Below, piece after piece: positions 16,455 through 26,312 of a stretch of DNA of 64,000 bases. The translations under genes and the position numbers were made by a program. How positions within the stretch are numbered: position 1 is the first letter of the stretch; each line of letters begins with the position of its first letter. The notes under the pieces were generated by a model that was given only the letters and a program-made list of their open reading frames with translations, was not told the origin of the DNA and made no database searches. Source of the stretch: Silanimonas sp044377035 (GTDB lineage Bacteria; Pseudomonadota; Gammaproteobacteria; Xanthomonadales; Xanthomonadaceae); assembly GCF_044377035.1 (NCBI RefSeq), contig NZ_JBILJW010000005.1:62001-126000 (forward strand), given 5' to 3'.

Positions 16455-18691
16455 GCGACTTGCGCGGCCGACTGCGCGGGCTGGTGCACGACCTTGCCGA
16501 GGGCGAGCGCTCCCGCCTGAATCCGCGCTACGTCTACGGCCGACTGAACGACTGGGGGCGGCGCGTGGTCGACGCACGCGTGTGGGAGTCGCGCCTGCTG
16601 CGCCAGGTGGCCGGCGCGCTCTGCGTGGTGCTTGCGGTTCTGATCGTCATCGTTCCCTTCGACCTCACCGAGCAGTTGCTGTTCTCCGCGGTTTTCCTCG
16701 TCGTGTCGCTCTATCTGCGGCGCTTCGTCGGGACGCTGGTGACGCTTCTGCTGATCGGGCTGTCGATGCTGGCGTCGACGCGCTACCTCTATTGGCGGTT
16801 CACCGAGACCCTGGCGGTGGAGTCCAGCCTCGACCTGTTCCTCGGAACGGGACTCCTGCTCGCGGAGGTCTACGCGTGGCTGGTGCTGATGATCGGTTTC
16901 GTGCAGACCATCTGGCCGCTGCGCCGGAAGCCTGTGCCGATGCCGGACGATGTGTCCACCTGGCCTTCGGTGGCCATCCTCATCCCCAGCTACAACGAGC
17001 CCTTGTCCGTCGTTCGCCCCACGGTGATGGCGGCGCTGGCGCAGGACTGGCCGCGCGACCGCCTCAAGGTCTACATCCTCGATGACGGGCGCCGGCAGGA
17101 GTTCCGGGAGTTCGCCGAGCTGGTGGGCGTCACCCACATCACGCGCGACAACAACCGGCATGCGAAGGCCGGCAACATCAACCAGGCGCTCCCCAAGACG
17201 GAAGGCGAACTCGTCGCCATCTTCGACTGCGACCACATCCCCAATCGCAGTTTCCTGCAGATGACCGTCGGGCAGTTCCTCGTCGATCCGAAGTTGGCGA
17301 TGGTGCAGACCCCGCATCATTTCCTCTCGCCCGATCCGTTCGAGCGCAATCTCGGCGTCTTCCGTGCGATGCCCAACGAGGGCGCGCTGTTCTACGGGTT
17401 GGTGCAGGACGGCAACGACCTCTGGAACGCGACCTTCTTCTGCGGCTCCTGCGCGATCCTCCGGCGCGACATGTTGCTGGAGGTGGGGGGCATCGCCGTC
17501 GAGACCGTGACGGAAGACGCGCACACCGCCCTGAAGCTGCATCGGCGCGGCTACAACACCGCCTACATCGGCATCACGCAGGCGGCGGGCCTTGCCACGG
17601 AGAGCCTCTCCGCCCACGTCGGGCAACGCATCCGCTGGGCGCGCGGCATGGCGCAGATCTTCCGCATCGACAATCCGCTGCTCGGGCCGGGCCTCAACCT
17701 CGCCCAGCGGCTCTGCTACATCAACGCGATGCTGCACTTCTTCTACGGCCTGCCGCGACTGGTGTTCCTCACCTCACCGCTGGCCTATTTCTTCTTCGAG
17801 GCGCACATCATCGCCGCGCCGTCGGTGCTCATCGCCGCCTATGCCCTGCCGCACCTGATCCACGCGAACATCGCCAACTCGCGAATGCAGGGCAAGCACC
17901 GGCACAGCTTCTGGGCCGAGGTCTACGAAACGGCGCTGGCCTGGTACATCTTCGTGCCCACCACGCTGGCCGTCATCAATCCCAAGCTGGGCACCTTCAA
18001 CGTCACCGCGAAAGGCGGCGTGGTCGAGCGCGACTACTTTGACTGGAAGATCGCGACGCCCTACGTGGCCCTCCTGGCGCTGAACCTCATCGGGCTCATC
18101 GTCGGCCTCGGTCGCCTGTTCATCTGGAACACACATGAAGCGGGCACGGTGATCCTCAACCTGCTCTGGACGCTCTACAACCTGATGATGCTCGGTGCGA
18201 CCCTCGGTGTCGCTTTCGAGACGCGGCAGATCCGGCGGTCGTGGCGTGTGCGCAGCCGCCTGCCGGCGATGGTGCAACTGCCGAACGGCCGCACCATTGC
18301 CTGCGAGACCGAGGATTACTCGGAAGGTGGCGTGGCGCTCGCGCTCGGTCGTGAGATGGCCTTGCCGCTGGGAACCGAGGTGACGCTGACCCTCTACCGC
18401 GGTGACCGCGCCTACCCGTTCCCGGTCAAGGTGGTCTACAGCCAAGGGGAGGCCCTGCGGCTGCAGTTCCATGAGCTGTCGCTGGACGACTACCGCGCGC
18501 TCGTGGCGGCGACCTTCTCGCGCGGCGACGCGTGGCAGGAGTGGCTGCCGCAGGAAGAAACCGATCGTCCGCTGCGCGGCTTGGTGGAGATCTTCAAATT
18601 CAGCATCGAAGGCATGCGGCGTTTCGCAGAAAGCGCACTGCTGGCCTGGCGCCTGCGACAGGCGCGACCCCGCTTCAAGGAGCTCATGTGA
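16451..18691 (+). CDS. bcsA: Cellulose synthase catalytic subunit BcsA
   Basis: Family 2 glycosyltransferase that polymerises UDP-glucose into beta-1,4-glucan and pushes the chain across the inner membrane. The 746 residues contain N-terminal TM helices, a GT domain with YILDDG (~210), DCD (~258), TED (~353) and QRIRW (~391), then the gating-loop motif FNVTAKGG (~516). A C-terminal PilZ domain has RRSWR (~594) and DYSEGG (~621), the two halves of the c-di-GMP site. All catalytic and allosteric residues are therefore present, so c-di-GMP activation is expected. Confidence 0.98.
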   Translation: MSDLRGRLRGLVHDLAEGERSRLNPRYVYGRLNDWGRRVVDARVWESRLLRQVAGALCVVLAVLIVIVPFDLTEQLLFSAVFLVVSLYLRRFVGTLVTLLLIGLSMLASTRYLYWRFTETLAVESSLDLFLGTGLLLAEVYAWLVLMIGFVQTIWPLRRKPVPMPDDVSTWPSVAILIPSYNEPLSVVRPTVMAALAQDWPRDRLKVYILDDGRRQEFREFAELVGVTHITRDNNRHAKAGNINQALPKTEGELVAIFDCDHIPNRSFLQMTVGQFLVDPKLAMVQTPHHFLSPDPFERNLGVFRAMPNEGALFYGLVQDGNDLWNATFFCGSCAILRRDMLLEVGGIAVETVTEDAHTALKLHRRGYNTAYIGITQAAGLATESLSAHVGQRIRWARGMAQIFRIDNPLLGPGLNLAQRLCYINAMLHFFYGLPRLVFLTSPLAYFFFEAHIIAAPSVLIAAYALPHLIHANIANSRMQGKHRHSFWAEVYETALAWYIFVPTTLAVINPKLGTFNVTAKGGVVERDYFDWKIATPYVALLALNLIGLIVGLGRLFIWNTHEAGTVILNLLWTLYNLMMLGATLGVAFETRQIRRSWRVRSRLPAMVQLPNGRTIACETEDYSEGGVALALGREMALPLGTEVTLTLYRGDRAYPFPVKVVYSQGEALRLQFHELSLDDYRALVAATFSRGDAWQEWLPQEETDRPLRGLVEIFKFSIEGMRRFAESALLAWRLRQARPRFKELM

Positions 18692-20919
18692 TTCGATTTC
18701 CGGCGATCTTCCTGTTCGCGTGCCTGTGCGCGACCAACCTTCCCGCCCAGGCGCCGGTCGCGCGCCCGCCCGCCGCCGAAGCGCCCGCTCCGGCGACGCC
18801 GGCGAGCCGCGTGCTGCGCCTCGGTTTCAAGGAACTCGGCGCGAGCGGGCCGCTCATGCTTCGTGGCGTGGAGGGTTCGATCGGCCTGCCGTTCTCCATC
18901 CGTTCGGACGAAGTCGTCGTCGGGGCCAAGCTCCGCATGGACTACCAGTATTCGCCGTCCCTGCTGGAGGAGCTCAGCCACCTCGTCGTCACCCTCAACG
19001 ACGAGGTCGCCGCGACCATCGCGCTCCCGAAGGGGCAGGGCATGGGCAATCGCCGCGAGATCGATCTCGATCCGCGCCTGTTCATCGACCACAACAAACT
19101 CGCGTTCCGCCTGATCGGCCACTACACCTACCGCTGCGAGGACCCGACGCACTCTTCGCTGTGGTTGAGCCTCGCGCAGTCCGGTGTGCTCGAGCTCACG
19201 CTGGCGCCCCTGGCCTTGGCCAACGACCTGCGCCTGCTGCCCAACCCCTTCTTCGATCCGCGTGACCAGGGCGCCTTGCGCCTCCCCTTCGTGTTCGAGG
19301 AGACGCCGTCGCCGGGCATGATGAAGGCGGCAGGCATCGTCGCGTCGTGGTTCGGCGGCCAGGCGAGCTACCGGGGTGCGAGCTTCCCGGTCCGCCTCGA
19401 GGGGTTGCCGGCCGGCCACGCCGTGCTCTTCCGTCGTCGTCCGTCGCCGGCGGGCGAGGCGGGGCCTGCCATCGAAGTGCAGGCGCACCCCTCGGTGCCG
19501 GGGGCGAAGCTGCTGATCCTCTCGGGTGTCGATGACGAAGCCTTGCAGCGCGCGGCCCGCGCCCTCGTCTTCTCGAATGGCGCCTTCAGCGGTCCTCGCG
19601 TCGTGATCACCAGCGAGAACCTCCCCGCGCCGCGCGTGCCCTACGACGCACCGGCATGGCTGCCCGTGGATCGGCCGGTGCGGTTCGGCGAGGTGATGGC
19701 GCTCCAGGACATGCAGGTCAAGGGGTACTACCCGGATGTCATCCGGATGAACTTCCGCGTCGCCCCTGACCTGTTCACCTGGCGCAGCGAAGGCGTGCCG
19801 ATCGACTTGAAGTACCGCTTCACGCGGCTGCCGTTCAACAAGAATTCCAGCCTGAACATCAGCCTCAACAACAATTTCATCCATGCCCTCGCCCTGAACG
19901 ACCCCGAGCGTCGCGAGGAGGAGCAGGAGAAGCTGCGGCTGCCCGTGTTGGACGAGAACCTCGCGCTGCGCGAGGACGTCCTGTTCGTCCCGCCTTACCA
20001 GGTGGGCGGCCGGAACCAGATGCAGTTCCACTTCTACTTCGACATCCACAAGCAGGGTGAATGCCGGGATTCCATCCCCGACAACATGCGCGCGATGGTC
20101 GATCCGGAGTCGACCATCGACTTCAGCAGCTTCCCGCATTACGTGGCGCTGCCGAACCTCGCCTATTTCGCCAACATCGGCTTCCCTTTCACCCGTCTCG
20201 CGGATCTTTCCGAGACCGCGATCGTCATGCCGTCCTCGCCGGCCGCCGCCGAAGTGCAGATGTACCTCGACCTCATGGGGCGCATGGGCGAGGCCACGGG
20301 CTATCCCGGTTTCCGTCACGCGCTGACCACCGCGGACGCGGTCGAGGAGCATGCCGACAAGGACCTCATCCTGATCGGCAGCCACGCGAGCCAACCGCTG
20401 TTCGGCCGTTGGGCCGAGCACTTGGCGCTCGTCGAGCAGCAGGGCGTGCGGCGCCTGCGCGATCCTGACAAGTTCCTGCGTTCCACCTATCGCTGGGAGG
20501 AAAAGGATGTGCAGGAGCGCCCCGACCCGCTCGGGGATGTCAGCTTCACCGGAGGTGGCGCGTTGGCGGCGGCGATCGCCTTCGAATCACCGCTGAAGTC
20601 GGGCCGCAGTGCGATCGCCTTCTACGCGGACCAACCGCGGCACCTCGGTTCGATCAGCCAGGCGCTCAATGATCCGGCACGCATCTCGAAGTTCCAGGGC
20701 GACTGGGTGGTCGTGCGTGGTGATCGCGTCGGGCACTACCAGGTGGCGGAGACCTACTACAGCGGCTCGCTGCCTTGGCTGCTGAAGCTGCGCTGGTGGT
20801 TCACCGAGAACCCCGTCCTGCTGGGCGTGCTCTCCATCCTGCTCGCGCTGCTGGCGGCCATCCTGGCCTACCGCAGCCTGCGTCGTCTCGCGGCGCGCCG
20901 CTTGGCGACGAAGAAGTAA
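18688..20919 (+). CDS. bcsB: Cellulose synthase periplasmic subunit BcsB
   Basis: Membrane-anchored periplasmic partner of BcsA that guides the glucan. The start is GTG at 18688, overlapping bcsA by 4 bases, giving 743 residues with a signal peptide (IRFPAIFLFACLCATNLPAQA). Jellyroll and flavodoxin-like domains are followed by a C-terminal TM helix (NPVLLGVLSILLALLAAILA, ~715-735) with a basic cytosolic tail; this helix completes the BcsA channel. Motifs such as HYTYRCEDPTHSSLW and the NKNSSLNISLNN stretch are typical of BcsB. Confidence 0.97.
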   Translation: MIRFPAIFLFACLCATNLPAQAPVARPPAAEAPAPATPASRVLRLGFKELGASGPLMLRGVEGSIGLPFSIRSDEVVVGAKLRMDYQYSPSLLEELSHLVVTLNDEVAATIALPKGQGMGNRREIDLDPRLFIDHNKLAFRLIGHYTYRCEDPTHSSLWLSLAQSGVLELTLAPLALANDLRLLPNPFFDPRDQGALRLPFVFEETPSPGMMKAAGIVASWFGGQASYRGASFPVRLEGLPAGHAVLFRRRPSPAGEAGPAIEVQAHPSVPGAKLLILSGVDDEALQRAARALVFSNGAFSGPRVVITSENLPAPRVPYDAPAWLPVDRPVRFGEVMALQDMQVKGYYPDVIRMNFRVAPDLFTWRSEGVPIDLKYRFTRLPFNKNSSLNISLNNNFIHALALNDPERREEEQEKLRLPVLDENLALREDVLFVPPYQVGGRNQMQFHFYFDIHKQGECRDSIPDNMRAMVDPESTIDFSSFPHYVALPNLAYFANIGFPFTRLADLSETAIVMPSSPAAAEVQMYLDLMGRMGEATGYPGFRHALTTADAVEEHADKDLILIGSHASQPLFGRWAEHLALVEQQGVRRLRDPDKFLRSTYRWEEKDVQERPDPLGDVSFTGGGALAAAIAFESPLKSGRSAIAFYADQPRHLGSISQALNDPARISKFQGDWVVVRGDRVGHYQVAETYYSGSLPWLLKLRWWFTENPVLLGVLSILLALLAAILAYRSLRRLAARRLATKK

Positions 20920-20920
20920 C

Positions 20921-22030
20921 GTGCGTCGACTGCTCCTGAAGGCTGCATTGGGCCTGCTGGCAACGGCGGGTCCTGCGCTGCTGTGCGCGGCCGAGCCAGC
21001 GGGCGACTGGCCGGCGTTCGCCCGGGATTTCATCCAGGCGGATGGCCGTGTGATCGACCACGAGGCGGAGGCCATCAGCACCTCGGAGGGGCAGGCTTAT
21101 GCGCTGTTCTTCGCTCTCGTGGCGGGTGATCGCGCCCGCTTCGAGACGGTGCTGCGCTGGGCCGAGGACAACCTCGCGCAGGGCCGGCTGGAGGACCGGG
21201 CGATGGCCTGGAAGTGGGGTCGCGATGACCAGGGCCAGTGGCGCGTCCTCGACGCGAATGCCGCCAGCGACGCCGACCTCTGGATGGCATACACGCTTTA
21301 CGAAGCCGCGCGGCGCTGGCAGGTGCCGGCATGGCGGCTGAAGGCGGATGCGATGCAGGCCCATGTCGCCCGCGATCTCGTGACACGCGTGGGTAGCCGG
21401 GCAACCCTGCTGCCGGGTCCCGAAGGATTCTCCCTGCCGGGCGGCGGTGTGCGGGTGAACCCCAGCTACCTGCCGCTGTTCGTCCTGCGTGGTTTGGCGC
21501 GCGAAGCGCCGCAGGGGCCGTGGCGGTCCTTGGCTGAAGGCCTGCCGGAGATGCTGGCGGCCTCGCCCGCGAAGGTCGCGCCGGACTGGCTTCATGTGGC
21601 GCCCGCTTCCGGCTATTCGTTGGCTGCGGACTTCCCGGTCGGGAGTTACGACGCCATCCGTGTCTACCTTTGGGCGGGCATGACACACCCCGATGACCCG
21701 GCACGGGAGACCGTGCTCCGGGCGCTGGCGGGCATGAAGGCCTGCGTGGATGCCCAAGGGCGCGTCGCCGAGCGCATCGATGCGACGCGGGGCACCTGCA
21801 CGGGCACCGCCGACGCCGGATTTTCCTGGGCCGTGCTGCCATTCCTGATGGCTCGGGACGACCTCGCGCAGGCCCAGCGGGCACGTGCGGCCGCGGCCAC
21901 TTCGCCCGTGGGCAAGCGTTACTATCCGCGGTCTTTGGAACAGTTCGCGGCGGGTTGGATGGCGGGGCGGTTCCGGTTCGCGGCTGACGGCCGTCTGCTG
22001 CTGGCTGAGGATTCGGAATGCGAACGATGA
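20921..22030 (+). CDS. bcsZ: Periplasmic GH8 endoglucanase BcsZ
   Basis: Glycoside hydrolase family 8 beta-1,4-glucanase found in most cellulose operons; it trims or releases misfolded chains. The 369-residue product starts at GTG 20921 and has a signal peptide (LLKAALGLLATAGPALLCAA). The catalytic acid is in TSEGQAYALFF and the Asp-bearing region in ANAASDADLWMAYTLYEA. The end overlaps bcsC by 13 bases. Confidence 0.95.
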   Translation: MRRLLLKAALGLLATAGPALLCAAEPAGDWPAFARDFIQADGRVIDHEAEAISTSEGQAYALFFALVAGDRARFETVLRWAEDNLAQGRLEDRAMAWKWGRDDQGQWRVLDANAASDADLWMAYTLYEAARRWQVPAWRLKADAMQAHVARDLVTRVGSRATLLPGPEGFSLPGGGVRVNPSYLPLFVLRGLAREAPQGPWRSLAEGLPEMLAASPAKVAPDWLHVAPASGYSLAADFPVGSYDAIRVYLWAGMTHPDDPARETVLRALAGMKACVDAQGRVAERIDATRGTCTGTADAGFSWAVLPFLMARDDLAQAQRARAAAATSPVGKRYYPRSLEQFAAGWMAGRFRFAADGRLLLAEDSECER

Positions 22031-25000
22031 AAGCCCTTTCGCTGGCGATCGCCTTGGCCTTCGGATCGGTCGTGATGGCCGCGGACGACGTCGCCGTGCG
22101 TCAGCTGGTCGACCAGGCCCAGTACTGGGAAAAGAAGGGCGACGACGAGCGCGCCGCGCAGGCTTGGCAGAAACTGCTGCGCGCCGATCCGCTGAACGCC
22201 ACGGCGCAGGCCGGGATGGCGCGCCTCAATGCCCGCCGTGGCGGCGTGCTGCAGCCCCTCGTTGACGATGTGCCGGGCGCGCGCGATCGCGCAGCGTCTG
22301 CCGCGCCGCGCGCGGCAACGCCCTCGCCGCGCTCGCCGGAAGGCACGGCCACGCGCCCGCAGGCCTATGCCGGTCTCACCGGCTCCACCGAGGGTTGGGC
22401 CGCAGCGCGTGCCAGCCTCGAGGTCCTGGCGCGACAGAATCCCGAAGACGCCGCGGTGCGCTTCGAACTCGCGAAAGTGCTGACCTATCGCGAGGGCACG
22501 CGGCCCGAAGGCCTGCGGATGCTCCAGGCCTTGGCACAGGCGAAGCCGGATGACGCCGCGATCCGCGATGCGTGGCGGCAGGCGCTCACTTGGTTGGGCA
22601 ACCGCGCCTCGGACCGGGCACTGATCGAGGCCTACCTCGCGAAGCACCCGGGCGACCAGTCGCTGCGGGAACGCCTGCGTGCGCCCGCGACGGGCGCGCG
22701 CGGCAGCGCGACCTCGCTCTCCCGTTTGGCGGGCTTCGCCGCCCTGGATCGCGGTGACCACGAGAAGGCGGAAGCCGCGTTCCGCGCGGCCTTGCAATCC
22801 CGTGCCAATGATGCGGAAGCGCTGGGCGGGCTCGGGGTGATCTTCCTTCGCCGCGAGGACTTCCCGGAAGCCGCGCGCCTGCTGGACCGCGCCGTTGCTG
22901 CCGGAGGCGGCCAATGGCGCGACGCCGCGCGCAGCGCCCGGTATTGGCGGGACGTCGAAGCGGCCAGGGCCGCGCGCCTCGCTGGTCGGCGCGACGAGGC
23001 GGCGCGACTCGCCCAAGCCGCCGCGCGAGCGGATGCTTCGGAGCCCGAGGCCGCGGTGTTGTTGGCGGATATCCAGGTTGAACGCGGCCAGGCGGCGCTG
23101 GCGGAGCGCGCGTATCTCGCGGTATTGGCCCGCCACCCCACGCACGAGGGCGCGTTCCGTGGGCTGCTCGCCATTCTGGCCAACACGGGGCGCATCGCGG
23201 AGATGCAGACCCTCGTCGCGGAGATGCAGGCGAAGGCGGGTGGCGATGGTGCGAGTGGCCAGGCGCGGGCCGTTCTCATGCTGCGCGAAAGCGAGGTGCT
23301 GGCCGCAGCGGGTGATGACGCCGGCGCCGCCGCGCTGCTCGAGGATGCGCTCGTGCGCGATCCGGGCAGCCAGCCGATCCGCGTCGCGCTGGCGCGGGTC
23401 TATCAGCGCTTGGGGCGTGCGCAGGCGGCTGTCGGCTTGCTCGGGTCCGCTTTGGATGCCGATGCCCAGTGGGATGACGGATGGTTCGCCAAGGCGCAGG
23501 CGCTGGCCGCGCAGAAGCGTTGGCTCGAAGCCCTGTTCGCCATGGAAAACATCCCCTTCGGCGAGCGCGATGATGCGATGGCCGCCGAGCAGAACCGCTT
23601 CTGGGTCAACGCCCGGGCGGAACGGGCCGTAGCGCTTGCCGGGGATGGTCAAGCCGGCGAGGGCCTCACGCTGCTGATGGAAGCCGAGCGACGGGCCGAA
23701 GGGAACCCGGGCGCGATGGCTGCGGTGGCCTCGGCATGGGTCGACCTGGGCCAGCCCGCGCGCGGTATCGCGATGGCGCGGCGCCTGGTGTCCGCGTCGC
23801 CAACGCCGGACATCGGACTGCAGACGACCTACGCCGGCCTGCTGCTTCGGGCCGGTGAAACGGACGAGGCCGCCCTCATCCTCGAACACCTGTCCGGGCA
23901 ATCGCTCAGCGATGGCCAAATCAACGATCTGAACGCGTTGATCCGCGCCTACACGCTGCGACAGGCCGATCTGCTTCGCGAGGAGGGCCGCTATGCGGAG
24001 GCCTTCGACGTCCTGCGCCCGGTGATGCAGCAGGGCCCCGACACGGCGCTCACCATGGCCTTGGCCCGGCTGTATCTGAGTGCCGGCGACAGGGAGGAAG
24101 CGCAGGCGCTGGCGGAATCCGTCTTGAAGGCCGAGCCCCGCTCGCTCGAGCACCGCCTGTTCGTCGCGAGCATCAGCATCAGTGCGAGGGACTGGCCGGC
24201 GGCGGAGCAGCACCTCGCGGTGGCGAGTCAGATTTCACCCGGCCATCCCCGCGTGCTGACGATGCAGGGGCGGCTTGCCAAGGCGCGAGGCGATCGAGCC
24301 GGCGCGACGGCACTGTTCGAGCAGGCGCTGGCCGCGGAGGGCACTCGGGCCGGCATCACACCAGGCGGTGGTTTGATGTCGCTGCGTCTCGTCGAGTCGG
24401 AAGGCAGTGTCGGCTGGCCCGGTGGTGGACGTGCCGCTCCCGCGCCGGTGATCCCCGCGAGACCCCGCCTTCTGCCGATGCCGGGTCAGGCCGCTTCGGT
24501 GGGCGCGCTGCCTCCGTCGAGCCGCGGCCTGTCACTGCCCCGCGCGACGTCGGACGCAGGGCGCCGCAGCGCGTCACCGTTGGGCCGTGCCGCCGCCGTG
24601 CCCTCCCGCGAGACGCGGCTTCCGTCCCTGCCGCGGTCCACGGCATCGTCTTCGTCCGAACCCGCCACCGAGGCCGAGCGCGAGTTGGCCCAGCTCGAAG
24701 CCGAGCGTTCCCCGAAAGTGGAAGTGGGCATCGACATCGGGGGGCGCACTGGCGAAACCGGCCTCGGCCAGCTCGACCACACCGCGCTGACCGTGCAGGG
24801 CCATTGGCCGACGACCTGGGGCGGCACCTTGAGTGCCTCCATGACCGCCGTCGATATCGATGCCGGTCCTTTCGACACCCGTGACATCTTTACCTCGCCG
24901 CGTTTCGGCACCAATGCCCTCGGGGCCTTCATCGCCGCGCCGCCGCCGGCGCCCGTGACGACCGACAGCGGCCTCGCCGCGGCCTTCGCCTATCGAGACG

Positions 25001-25863
25001 ACGTGCTCGCCTTCGATGCCGGCGTTACGCCGGTCGGCTTCGTGCTCGGGCGGGCGGTGGGCGGCCTGAGCCTCTTCAGCGACGCGGGTGACTGGCGGCT
25101 GCAGGGCACCGTGGAACGCCGCGCCGTCACCGACAGCCTGCTGTCCTGGGGAGGGATTCGCGATCCGCAATCGCTGCGGCGCTGGGGCGCGGTGACGCGC
25201 AACGGCGCGCGATTCTCCGCGGCCTCGGGAGACGAGCAAGCCGGTGTGTACGGTGCCTTGGGCATGTACCAGCTCGATGGTCGCCTGGTCGCCCGCAACA
25301 ATGCGACGGAGTTGGGCGTCGGCGCCTACATGCGGCTCTGGGATGAGGGTGCGTCAAGCGCCACGCTCGGTGTGCATTTCGAGGCGCAGGCTTATGAGAA
25401 GAACCTCTCCCGATTCACGTTCGGGCATGGCGGCTATTTCAGTCCCCAGCGCTTCGTCAGCCTCAGCTTCCCGTTCACCGCCAGCGGCCAGCGCGGCGAC
25501 CTGAGCTACCAGTGGGGTGCCGAAGTCGGCGTCCGCAACATCCGCCAGGATGCTGCACCGTACTTCCCGAACGACCCCGCGCTGCAATTCGAGTGGGAGC
25601 GACGTTTGTCGACGCCCGGCTTGGGCGCTTTCTCCGCCCGGCATCCGGGCTCGACCGAGCGCGGCGTGGGCTTCGGAATGCATGGCGCCTTCGAGTACCG
25701 GGTGATGTCCGATCTTTCCGTGGGCGGGCGATTCTTCTGGGACGACAGCCGCGACTTCAGCCGATATGGCGGATTGCTCTACTTGCGCTATGGCCTGCAG
25801 GGCTTGCCGTTACCGGCGCCGCCGCCCAGGCCCTTGCAGCCGATTGAGAAAGGGGTGCCCTGA
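22018..25863 (+). CDS. bcsC: Cellulose export outer-membrane protein BcsC
   Basis: Periplasmic TPR scaffold plus outer-membrane beta-barrel that exports cellulose. 1281 residues: signal peptide (MRTMKALSLAIALAFGSVVMA), many TPR-like helix pairs to about residue 770, a Pro/Ser/Arg-rich linker (~770-900), then a ~380-residue barrel. GAGGA six bases before ATG 22018 favours that start; ATG 22027 would instead give a 4-base overlap with bcsZ. The barrel begins near VEVGIDIGGRTGETGLGQLD, as in the BCSC_C domain. Confidence 0.96.
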   Translation: MRTMKALSLAIALAFGSVVMAADDVAVRQLVDQAQYWEKKGDDERAAQAWQKLLRADPLNATAQAGMARLNARRGGVLQPLVDDVPGARDRAASAAPRAATPSPRSPEGTATRPQAYAGLTGSTEGWAAARASLEVLARQNPEDAAVRFELAKVLTYREGTRPEGLRMLQALAQAKPDDAAIRDAWRQALTWLGNRASDRALIEAYLAKHPGDQSLRERLRAPATGARGSATSLSRLAGFAALDRGDHEKAEAAFRAALQSRANDAEALGGLGVIFLRREDFPEAARLLDRAVAAGGGQWRDAARSARYWRDVEAARAARLAGRRDEAARLAQAAARADASEPEAAVLLADIQVERGQAALAERAYLAVLARHPTHEGAFRGLLAILANTGRIAEMQTLVAEMQAKAGGDGASGQARAVLMLRESEVLAAAGDDAGAAALLEDALVRDPGSQPIRVALARVYQRLGRAQAAVGLLGSALDADAQWDDGWFAKAQALAAQKRWLEALFAMENIPFGERDDAMAAEQNRFWVNARAERAVALAGDGQAGEGLTLLMEAERRAEGNPGAMAAVASAWVDLGQPARGIAMARRLVSASPTPDIGLQTTYAGLLLRAGETDEAALILEHLSGQSLSDGQINDLNALIRAYTLRQADLLREEGRYAEAFDVLRPVMQQGPDTALTMALARLYLSAGDREEAQALAESVLKAEPRSLEHRLFVASISISARDWPAAEQHLAVASQISPGHPRVLTMQGRLAKARGDRAGATALFEQALAAEGTRAGITPGGGLMSLRLVESEGSVGWPGGGRAAPAPVIPARPRLLPMPGQAASVGALPPSSRGLSLPRATSDAGRRSASPLGRAAAVPSRETRLPSLPRSTASSSSEPATEAERELAQLEAERSPKVEVGIDIGGRTGETGLGQLDHTALTVQGHWPTTWGGTLSASMTAVDIDAGPFDTRDIFTSPRFGTNALGAFIAAPPPAPVTTDSGLAAAFAYRDDVLAFDAGVTPVGFVLGRAVGGLSLFSDAGDWRLQGTVERRAVTDSLLSWGGIRDPQSLRRWGAVTRNGARFSAASGDEQAGVYGALGMYQLDGRLVARNNATELGVGAYMRLWDEGASSATLGVHFEAQAYEKNLSRFTFGHGGYFSPQRFVSLSFPFTASGQRGDLSYQWGAEVGVRNIRQDAAPYFPNDPALQFEWERRLSTPGLGAFSARHPGSTERGVGFGMHGAFEYRVMSDLSVGGRFFWDDSRDFSRYGGLLYLRYGLQGLPLPAPPPRPLQPIEKGVP

Positions 25864-26309
25864 TGCATCGTAGTCTTCGAGCCCTCGGCGCCGTGATGCT
25901 GGGAATTTCCGCGATGGTTGGCCCTTCATTGACGGTGGCGCAGGACGCCGGACTGGCGCGCGAGCAGTTCGCCCAGGGCGAACACGATGCCGCTGCGGCA
26001 GCGTGGGAAGCGCGCCTGGAGGTCAACCCCTTCGATCCCGCCGATCTCAACAACCTGGCGGTGGCCAAGGCGGCCCGCGGCGACTACCAGGCCGCGCGCG
26101 AACTGCTGCAGCGTGCCGTGCGCCTCGCGCCCGGGCGCGAGGACATCGCAGCAAACCTGGCGCGTCTGACCGACTGGATGGATCGCCAGCGCGACGGCAT
26201 CGCACCGCCGGGCGCCCATCCCGCCCTGCAGCAGCCCGGCGCGCGCGTCGTGCCGCCCGAGCCGCCGGCGCCGTGGCCGCGCCGCGCCGCCGTCGGTGGA
26301 CGGGGCTGA
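25863..26309 (+). CDS. Small secreted TPR protein of the bcs operon
   Basis: A 148-residue protein of unknown function. A signal peptide (MHRSLRALGAVMLGISAMVGPSLTVAQ) is followed by one to two TPR motifs (AREQFAQGEHDAAAAAWEARLEVNPFDPADLNNLAV and the next helix pair) and a Pro-rich C-terminus. Its ATG overlaps the bcsC stop by one base, so it probably works with the BcsC scaffold in the periplasm. I know no named bcs subunit of this form. Confidence 0.72.
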   Translation: MHRSLRALGAVMLGISAMVGPSLTVAQDAGLAREQFAQGEHDAAAAAWEARLEVNPFDPADLNNLAVAKAARGDYQAARELLQRAVRLAPGREDIAANLARLTDWMDRQRDGIAPPGAHPALQQPGARVVPPEPPAPWPRRAAVGGRG

Positions 26310-26312
26310 CGC

